This document shows positions 7,116 to 10,904 of a stretch of 10,904 bases of DNA, piece by piece. The notes under the pieces were generated by a model, which saw only the letters and a program-made list of their open reading frames with translations, did no database searches and had not been told where the DNA came from. Numbering within the stretch: position 1 is the stretch's first letter; the number at the start of each line of letters is the position of its first letter. The translations under genes and the position numbers were made by a program. Origin of the DNA: Dehalococcoidia bacterium (GTDB lineage: Bacteria; Chloroflexota; Dehalococcoidia; Dehalococcoidales; CSSed11-197); assembly GCA_003552785.1 (NCBI GenBank), contig PUOQ01000050.1:1-10904 (forward strand), written 5' to 3'.

Positions 7116-7162
7116 GCTATTGTTGCCTGAGCTACACATTATGGGCTATTGTTTAAGCCTGA
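7116..7162. repeat. Imperfect direct repeat GCTATTGTT...GCCTGA
   Basis: GCTATTGTT occurs at 7116-7124 and 7145-7153. GCCTGA follows each copy, directly at 7125-7130 and after a 3-base insertion (TAA) at 7157-7162. The repeat period is 29 bases, near three helical turns, which fits paired protein sites on one DNA face, but no regulator is known for it. Confidence 0.45.
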
Positions 7163-7212
7163 TCGGTTGTAAAGCTGGCATGTAATAACGGATCAGACCT
7201 GCTGTTACATGC
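7159..7212. other. Two interlocked stems, possible H-type pseudoknot or paired operators
   Basis: Stem 1: CTGATCGGTT (7159-7168) with AACGGATCAG (7187-7196), nine of ten pairs. Stem 2: GCATGTAA (7178-7185) with TTACATGC (7205-7212), eight perfect pairs. The left arm of stem 2 lies inside the loop of stem 1 and its right arm lies outside, the geometry of an H-type pseudoknot with connecting loops of 9, 1 and 8 bases. The same arms could equally be two palindromic protein sites. Strand is unknown; the minus strand would place it in the 3' region of the LuxR regulator transcript. Confidence 0.35.
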
Positions 7213-7320
7213 ATTCCTTGTTCCTCAATATATTCAATGAATACAGTGAGGTAGCATGTTCGCTTCAATAAGGGTTATTGCAGGGGGTCAGTATACATTA
7301 CAAGCTGTTTCAGGAAGCTA

Positions 7321-8067
7321 TCAAGCTGCTATCTCCAACCCGGCAATGTAGTCAACACTATTAACAGGTTTACCGACCAGGCCAGCTTGAGCAGCGATAA
7401 TAGAGGCATGGGTGCGGCTTCGTGCTTGCAGTTTGTCAATAACGTTATGCACGTGCTTCTTGGTGGTATCAAGGGTTATGCCCAATTTGGCTGCAATAAC
7501 CTTATTCTGGTCTCCATTACCCATAAGCCTCAGTACATCAACTTCTCTTGGGGTAAGGTTGGCTGCTTCGGCTGTTCGCTCTGCCAGTGTCTTGCGGCCA
7601 TTTTGAATCAGATTCTCTACTGCAGAACGAAGTAATACCGTTGTCATCTGAGTACCACCTTCTACTGCCCGGTGGATGCTTTGCAGTAACACTCTGGATG
7701 TCATGTCTTTTAAGAAAATGTATCCACTGGCACCGGCATGAATGGCATCAATTACATAGGTGTCATTAAGGTTTTCGGTCAGTACCAGTACAGATATCTC
7801 GGGGAATCCTTCCTTGATAAGCCTGGTTACCTGTACACCGTCAACATCACCATTACGTGTTTCTGTCAGCACCACATTAACCGGCTGGCCCTGGAGTTTT
7901 GCCTGCCTGATACGCTGAATAGCTTCACGTCCATTTGCAACATCTCCAACAACCTCAACCTCCTCGTCTGTATTCATGATAGCCTGCAAGCCCTCCCGGA
8001 CAACCGGGCTGAAAGCAATCGTAAGAACTCTCAAGTTTTTGGGTTTAGACTGCTTCATTTTGACCAT
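7321..8067 (-). CDS. NarL/LuxR-family regulator with degenerate receiver
   Basis: 248 residues: receiver-like domain about 11-130, linker, LuxR-type helix-turn-helix about 170-225 (LTPREVDVLRLM, then NKVIAAKLGIT and TTKKHVHNVIDKL). It should bind DNA as a dimer. The receiver keeps PVVREGL (21-27), T97 and K120 (FLKD), but the acidic pair is replaced by A18-F19, and the phospho-acceptor position in VVLTETRN holds Glu69 instead of Asp. Phosphorylation on the normal site is therefore unlikely, and Glu may mimic a constantly active state. No cognate kinase is adjacent; the nearest kinase is the hybrid beyond the kai unit. ATG 8067 has AAAGGAGG only two bases before it; ATG 8058 would place it 11 bases away, so either start is possible. 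It is divergent from the small stress-type genes beginning at 8301, which are plausible targets by position only. Confidence 0.9.
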   Translation of the reverse strand: MVKMKQSKPKNLRVLTIAFSPVVREGLQAIMNTDEEVEVVGDVANGREAIQRIRQAKLQGQPVNVVLTETRNGDVDGVQVTRLIKEGFPEISVLVLTENLNDTYVIDAIHAGASGYIFLKDMTSRVLLQSIHRAVEGGTQMTTVLLRSAVENLIQNGRKTLAERTAEAANLTPREVDVLRLMGNGDQNKVIAAKLGITLDTTKKHVHNVIDKLQARSRTHASIIAAQAGLVGKPVNSVDYIAGLEIAA

Positions 8068-8119
8068 AACCTCCTTTATCAGTTATGCTGGATGCTTGAA
8101 TATGGCACTTTAGGCTACC

Positions 8120-8148
8120 ATTCTATACCCCGATTATGGTTTTGTAAA
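8120..8148 (-). promoter_or_regulatory. Promoter of the LuxR-type regulator
   Basis: On the minus strand: -35 TTTACA (8148-8143), 17-base spacer, -10 TAGAAT (8125-8120), with five and four of six consensus bases. An overlapping TATAGA would give a 15-base spacer. This implies a leader of roughly 45 bases before ATG 8067. Confidence 0.5.
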
Positions 8149-8300
8149 GCATTTTTGGTTACCCTCTATAGCCTCATTTTTCACAATAAAAGACCAGCTA
8201 AATGTAGTCTCAAGAGGCTTGTTGCCCCGGTGCATTGAGAACATACTTAAGTCAACTGAAGATGGATTAGCTCATAACTTATAAAAGGAGGAGCAGTTAA

Positions 8301-8462
8301 ATGATAGCAGTAACATTACCGGTTATAGGTCTGTGGATGGGGATAGCTAGCATTATCTTTGGGGTGATTGTGATGATATTTCCCAAGATACTTAATTACC
8401 TGGTAGGGATTTATCTTATTATCATCGGTATCATGGCCTTAATCGCTTACTTTAACATGTAG
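8301..8462 (+). CDS. Small DUF3096-like membrane protein
   Basis: 53 residues, almost entirely two hydrophobic helices (about 6-27 and 31-51) joined by a short turn containing FPKILNY. The pattern of a hydrophobic stretch, P(R/K)hLNY, then hhIYLIIIGI closely resembles the DUF3096 family of about 50-residue membrane proteins of unknown function. A strong Shine-Dalgarno AAAGGAGGA lies eight bases before ATG 8301. It heads a series of short plus-strand genes spaced 40-75 bases apart, probably one transcript. I saw no convincing promoter between it and the divergent regulator. Confidence 0.8.
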   Translation: MIAVTLPVIGLWMGIASIIFGVIVMIFPKILNYLVGIYLIIIGIMALIAYFNM

Positions 8463-8501
8463 CCTTTAAGTTTAAGAGTTATCAAAAGGGGAGGCAGTAA
8501 T

Positions 8502-8675
8502 ATGGATTTACTGTTAATTGTTGTTATTATCCTGGTTATTTTATGGCTAGGAGGAACACGGTCCAGCTGGGGAAGAAGCCGTTTTTCTGACCAGAGGCTG
8601 GTACATATATTACTTGTTATTGCCGTGATAATTCTGGTTTTTTGGTTGCTAAAAGCGGTACTAAATCTTTTTTAA
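8502..8675 (+). CDS. lmo0937/DUF5670-like membrane peptide, copy 1
   Basis: 57 residues with two membrane helices (about 2-18 and 33-52) and a polar loop (GGTRSSWGRSRFSDQ). The ending LVHILLVIAVI..FWLLKAV matches the small lmo0937/DUF5670 type, whose function is unknown and which often appears in stress-related clusters. GGGGAGG lies seven bases before ATG 8502. It is a paralog of the peptide at 8894, from which it differs by a longer, more charged loop of about ten extra residues. Confidence 0.78.
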   Translation: MDLLLIVVIILVILWLGGTRSSWGRSRFSDQRLVHILLVIAVIILVFWLLKAVLNLF

Positions 8676-8750
8676 ACCGGGGTTAATATTACCGGCCTGG
8701 CTAAAAAGCAGGCAACTAACATAAGAAAATGAAAAAGAGGAGGGGATTGG

Positions 8751-8861
8751 ATGGCAAAAATACCAGCTTACTACAGCAGGGCCTTATTCCGTATAAGGCG
8801 GTTTTTCTTAACACCAACCGAGGGGTATGCGTATTTATGGAAGAAAACCTGCGATAGATAA
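8751..8861 (+). CDS. Hypothetical 36-residue basic peptide
   Basis: MAKIPAYYSRALFRIRRFFL opens a 36-residue product rich in Arg, Lys and aromatic residues, ending KKTCDR before TAA. No family is recognised. Support is the very strong site GAGGAGGGG five bases before ATG 8751 and its regular placement between the two lmo0937-like genes on the same strand. The first 20 residues could form an amphipathic, membrane-associated helix. It could also be a decayed fragment of a longer gene. Confidence 0.55.
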   Translation: MAKIPAYYSRALFRIRRFFLTPTEGYAYLWKKTCDR

Positions 8862-8893
8862 AATACTATCCGGAAAGGAAAAGGAGGTTTGAT

Positions 8894-9049
8894 ATGGGAT
8901 TATTACTGATTATCGGAATCATTTTACTGGTACTGTGGGCACTCGGTTTGTTTGCCTTCAGCCTCGGAGGGCTGGTACACATAGTTTTGGTGCTAGCCGT
9001 GATACTGATAATTATATGGCTGCTAAAGGCAGTTTTCAGGGCTTTTTAG
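8894..9049 (+). CDS. lmo0937/DUF5670-like membrane peptide, copy 2
   Basis: 51 residues: two hydrophobic helices (about 2-22 and 27-47) with the short turn SLGG, then LVHIVLVLAVI and WLLKAV as in copy 1. The turn and length match the usual lmo0937/DUF5670 form, so this is the more typical copy. AAAGGAGG lies six bases before ATG 8894. Function unknown; membrane location is clear from composition. Confidence 0.82.
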   Translation: MGLLLIIGIILLVLWALGLFAFSLGGLVHIVLVLAVILIIIWLLKAVFRAF

Positions 9050-9113
9050 GGCATAAAAAGGGTTTGGTGCCTGCAGGGTTAAACAAAAACAAAACAAAAA
9101 AGGAGAAATACTA

Positions 9114-9728
9114 ATGAGTAACAAAACAGCTAGATTTATACCCAGTATAAGGTTATCACAATATGATGTAGTAAATACCAAAAACCAGGACATGGGCCAG
9201 GTACAGACATTTGTAATTGACATGCGTGAAGGGATGGTTGCATTTGCACTTGTGGCCTTTGGTGGCTTCTTTCACATCACCGACAAGTGGTTTGCCGTCC
9301 CGTGGAGTGCTTTAAAATGGCAGCCGGAGAAAAAGAACTTCGTTCTTAGTATGTCAGAAAACGTCCTTAAGGATGCCCCGGGTATGGACAAGGACAAATG
9401 GCTTGAAGTGATTGAAGAGTGGCAGGAAGAAAATGATCTGGAACTGGTTGACCGCTATTATACCAGCCATGGTTACGAATCATACAAAGGGGTAATTCAA
9501 AAGAAGGTAACCAACCTGGGCGACCGCAAGCCGGATGCCAAGTTTGAGGTGAACATGGATGTAGCTGGTGAATACCGCTTTAAGTTAATTGCCTTAAATG
9601 GTCAAACCATAGCAGTATCACAGGGCTATAACGCCAAAGAAAGTGCACTGGAGGGCATTGAATCTGTCAGGAAGAATGCGCCCATTGCGGTTATAGATGA
9701 TGTGACAGCTCAAGGCCCGGCAAAATAA
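9114..9728 (+). CDS. PRC-barrel / DUF1508 (YegP-like) fusion protein
   Basis: 204 residues. The N-terminal part, about 8-85, is a PRC-barrel-type beta domain (SIRLSQYDVVN..DMGQVQTFVID, then WFAVPWSALKW). The middle (about 86-135) is acidic and helical. The C-terminal part, about 142-189, is a DUF1508/YegP-like module (KFEVNMDVAGEYRFKLIA, NGQTIAVSQGY, GIESVRKNAP). PRC barrels bind partner proteins or RNA in several systems; DUF1508 has no firm biochemical role. One DUF1508 repeat is present where YegP proteins often have two. The protein is soluble, with no signal peptide. AAGGAG sits eight bases before ATG 9114. It follows the small membrane genes on the same strand and ends before a long inverted repeat (9761-9810). 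Confidence 0.83.
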   Translation: MSNKTARFIPSIRLSQYDVVNTKNQDMGQVQTFVIDMREGMVAFALVAFGGFFHITDKWFAVPWSALKWQPEKKNFVLSMSENVLKDAPGMDKDKWLEVIEEWQEENDLELVDRYYTSHGYESYKGVIQKKVTNLGDRKPDAKFEVNMDVAGEYRFKLIALNGQTIAVSQGYNAKESALEGIESVRKNAPIAVIDDVTAQGPAK

Positions 9729-9760
9729 AAAGGGTAGAGCAGCAAGAAGTTTAAGCGCTG

Positions 9761-9810
9761 GCTGGTGCCGGGAATATGATTGGCGCACAGACTACATTCC
9801 CGGCACCAGC
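9761..9810 (+). terminator. Long GC-rich inverted repeat after the PRC-barrel gene
   Basis: Perfect 15-bp arms GCTGGTGCCGGGAAT (9761-9775) and ATTCCCGGCACCAGC (9796-9810) with a 20-base loop. The left arm is preceded by CGCTG, so the CTGG is doubled there; removing four bases would extend the match. No T run follows, so it may be a terminator of unusual form, an RNA-stabilising hairpin, or a protein site. It sits 32 bases after the stop. Confidence 0.6.
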
Positions 9811-9815
9811 GTACA

Positions 9816-9839
9816 ATACTTGCATAACATTGCAAGTAT
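9816..9839. repeat. 9-bp dyad ATACTTGCA/TGCAAGTAT upstream of the YtxH-like gene
   Basis: Perfect arms 9816-9824 and 9831-9839 with loop TAACAT, only five bases after the previous long inverted repeat and 50 bases before the YtxH-like start. Its size and compactness suggest an operator or second hairpin. A TATAAA at 9837-9842 overlaps its right edge, but no -35 is seen at a proper distance. Confidence 0.5.
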
Positions 9840-9888
9840 AAATGGTTTAGGGAAATTTAATAGAAAAAATAGAAATAAGGAAAGAGAA

Positions 9889-10134
9889 ATGAATAAAGAA
9901 AGTACAATTGGGTTTGGCATAAGCCTGCTCACCGGAATTATCGTTGGTGGGGTTGTCGCTATGCTATATGCACCTAAATCGGGCCAGGAAACCAGGCGAA
10001 TGCTTGTAAAAAAGACTACTGAAGCCATAGACGCAGTCAAAGAAAAATCCAGTGTAGTTATGGATTCAGTCAAGGATGTTGCACATGAGGCAAATCGGAA
10101 GGGGCACGCGGCAGTCTATGCGATAAGGAACTAG
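9889..10134 (+). CDS. YtxH-like small membrane protein
   Basis: 81 residues. One N-terminal glycine-rich membrane helix (about 8-27) is followed by LYAPKSGQETRRML, the YtxH-family signature, and then a charged helical tail with heptad-like spacing. YtxH proteins are small envelope proteins linked to stress, of unknown activity. I chose ATG 9889 rather than the upstream ATG at 9820, because family homology begins here and AAGGA lies nearby, while the longer frame would start inside the dyad at 9816-9839. Confidence 0.82.
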   Translation: MNKESTIGFGISLLTGIIVGGVVAMLYAPKSGQETRRMLVKKTTEAIDAVKEKSSVVMDSVKDVAHEANRKGHAAVYAIRN

Positions 10135-10244
10135 AACTGCCAGTCGCAACGAAACTATGATCACTCACAACGAAGATACGAAATTGTTAAATTGTGTATG
10201 AAATTTGAAAACAAATTGTGTTGGCAGCAACAAACAAAACTTAT

Positions 10245-10293
10245 TATAGCTGTTGCTGGTGGTTAGCCTGGAGCTGCACCAACAACAACTATA
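10245..10293 (+). promoter_or_regulatory. Imperfect inverted repeat abutting the AI-2E gene ribosome site
   Basis: Arms 10245-10261 and 10277-10293 match at 15 of 17 positions around a 15-base loop. The right arm ends on the first base of AGGAG (10293-10297), so a hairpin here would lie directly against the ribosome site of the gene at 10304. A weak promoter candidate (TTGGCA 10221, TATTAT 10242, 15-base spacer) overlaps its left arm. It could be an operator or a translation-control hairpin. Confidence 0.5.
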
Positions 10294-10303
10294 GGAGTTG
10301 GAT

Positions 10304-10904
10304 ATGAGTTCAATTACTACAGCAATCAGAATGCACTGGCGGCTCCTCGTGTTAATACTTGGGATGCTTTTAGCCTTCTGGTTGTTTTGGATTTTAAGAA
10401 GTGTTCTTCTACCTTTTATGGTGGGATTCATTCTTGCCTATATGCTATTACCAATTATCAGATGGGTTGAGAAACGATTACCCGGCGCGGGTAAAAAACC
10501 AAAGTTGAAACAGTTAAAACGAGTCACCATCATACTGGTGATATATTTAGTGTTTATGGCAGCCATTGGGCTCACAATATTTTATGCTGTTACTGTCATA
10601 GGGAAGTCACTAATGTCTATGGCCGATGATGCACCCAATCTCATACCTAACGGACTGGATGCAATAGCACAATGGCTTAAAGCTTTGCCGATTTTCTCCC
10701 CACAATCAGCTCAGGCACAAATTGATATATATTCAGCTAAAGCTGGCGTAGCGCTGGGTAACGCAATACAAGACTTTTTGACTGTCGGATTGGGAGCCCT
10801 TCAAGCTTCATCGGGCATGATCCTGGGTTTTGTTGCAATGCCAATTTTTCTATTTTTCATTCTTAAAGACTGGGATAATCTGCGGAAAGGTTTTCAGACA
10901 GTGC
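10304..10904 (+). CDS. AI-2E family (PerM/YdiK-type) membrane protein, 5' part
   Basis: The first 200 residues of a protein that runs off the window; full members are about 350 residues. Membrane helices near 12-32, 34-52, 74-98 and 165-187. Typical features: an early LRSVLLPFMVGFILAYMLLP segment, a periplasmic-type loop between helices 3 and 4, and FLFFILKDWDNLRKGF at 182-197, matching the conserved FhhLKD region of the family. Members are proposed exporters or ion/proton antiporters, and the AI-2 link is not general. Start ATG 10304 has AGGAG six bases before it. Preceded by an inverted repeat. Confidence 0.88.
   Translation, partial: MSSITTAIRMHWRLLVLILGMLLAFWLFWILRSVLLPFMVGFILAYMLLPIIRWVEKRLPGAGKKPKLKQLKRVTIILVIYLVFMAAIGLTIFYAVTVIGKSLMSMADDAPNLIPNGLDAIAQWLKALPIFSPQSAQAQIDIYSAKAGVALGNAIQDFLTVGLGALQASSGMILGFVAMPIFLFFILKDWDNLRKGFQTV

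Larger units (their letters stand above)
6972..7320. other. Gene-free gap with promoter and dense repeats
   Basis: About 350 bases between the LuxR-type regulator and the Cys-cluster gene. The right half is the 3' side of the regulator gene. The left end carries the TTCACA/TATAAT promoter. In between are a repeated 15-base pattern (7116-7162) and two overlapping stems (7159-7212), listed separately. A 74-codon minus-strand frame (7110-6886) crosses it but has a TTG start, no ribosome site and no family resemblance, so I do not call it. No clear T-run terminator follows the regulator gene. Confidence 0.55.

Noticed and set aside
7738..8238. 166-codon plus-strand frame
   Set aside because: Lies opposite the LuxR-type regulator, whose domains are clear. 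The composition is that of an antisense shadow and there is no ribosome site.
9078..9104. A-rich stretch before the PRC-barrel gene
   Set aside because: Simple A-rich leader next to the Shine-Dalgarno site. No evidence of a specific element.
9820..9888. Extended start for the YtxH-like protein
   Set aside because: Its ATG lies inside an inverted repeat, the added residues are low-complexity, and a better-placed ribosome site precedes ATG 9889.
10181..10221. Short repeats AAATTGTTA / AAATTGTGT / AAATTGTGT as a possible iteron or CRISPR-like array
   Set aside because: Only three short AT-rich copies with unequal spacing. No array structure and no replication or cas genes nearby.
10165..10431. 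88-codon minus-strand frame
   Set aside because: Runs opposite the start of the AI-2E family gene and has a biased, Ser/Asn-rich shadow composition.

Overview
The window looks like a chromosomal piece from a free-living bacterium with mid-range GC. My best guess is a Chloroflexota lineage such as Dehalococcoidia. That guess rests only on the style of the proteins (multi-PAS hybrid kinase beside kaiB, GH130 proteins, DUF3096/lmo0937/YtxH/PRC-barrel stress-type small genes) and is not proven. No tRNA, rRNA, CRISPR array or transposase was seen.

Layout. Positions 1-68 hold the tail of an unidentified plus-strand gene, closed by a strong hairpin terminator (94-119). From 3149 back to 152, two minus-strand genes encode GH130-type beta-propeller proteins: a single-domain copy, then a tandem two-propeller copy (three GH130 domains in all). 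From about 6335 back to 3459 lies a minus-strand clock-type unit: a promoter with a run of nine G in its spacer, a kaiC gene reduced to its C-terminal tail and frameshifted, an intact kaiB that overlaps the end of the kaiC remnant, and a soluble PAS-PAS-PAS-HisKA-HATPase-REC hybrid kinase. Positions 6971-6498 hold an unrecognised Cys-rich protein whose promoter predicts a leaderless mRNA. Positions 7111-7320 are gene-free but contain direct and inverted repeats. Positions 8067-7321 encode a NarL/LuxR-type regulator whose receiver has lost its acidic pocket and carries Glu at the phospho-acceptor position.

From 8301 onward everything is on the plus strand: a run of very small genes with strong Shine-Dalgarno sites (DUF3096 membrane protein, two lmo0937/DUF5670-like membrane peptides, an unknown 36-residue basic peptide), a PRC-barrel/DUF1508 fusion, a YtxH-like protein, and the first 200 residues of an AI-2E family (PerM) membrane protein cut by the window end. 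This group resembles envelope or general-stress gene sets.

Most interesting points: (1) the kaiBC unit has lost almost all of KaiC but keeps an intact kaiB and kinase behind a promoter whose length could vary by slippage; (2) the phospho-site-degenerate LuxR regulator; (3) the leaderless promoter of the Cys-rich protein; (4) several unexplained inverted repeats in the gaps, including a possible pseudoknot near 7159-7212 and a hairpin that abuts the ribosome site of the AI-2E gene.
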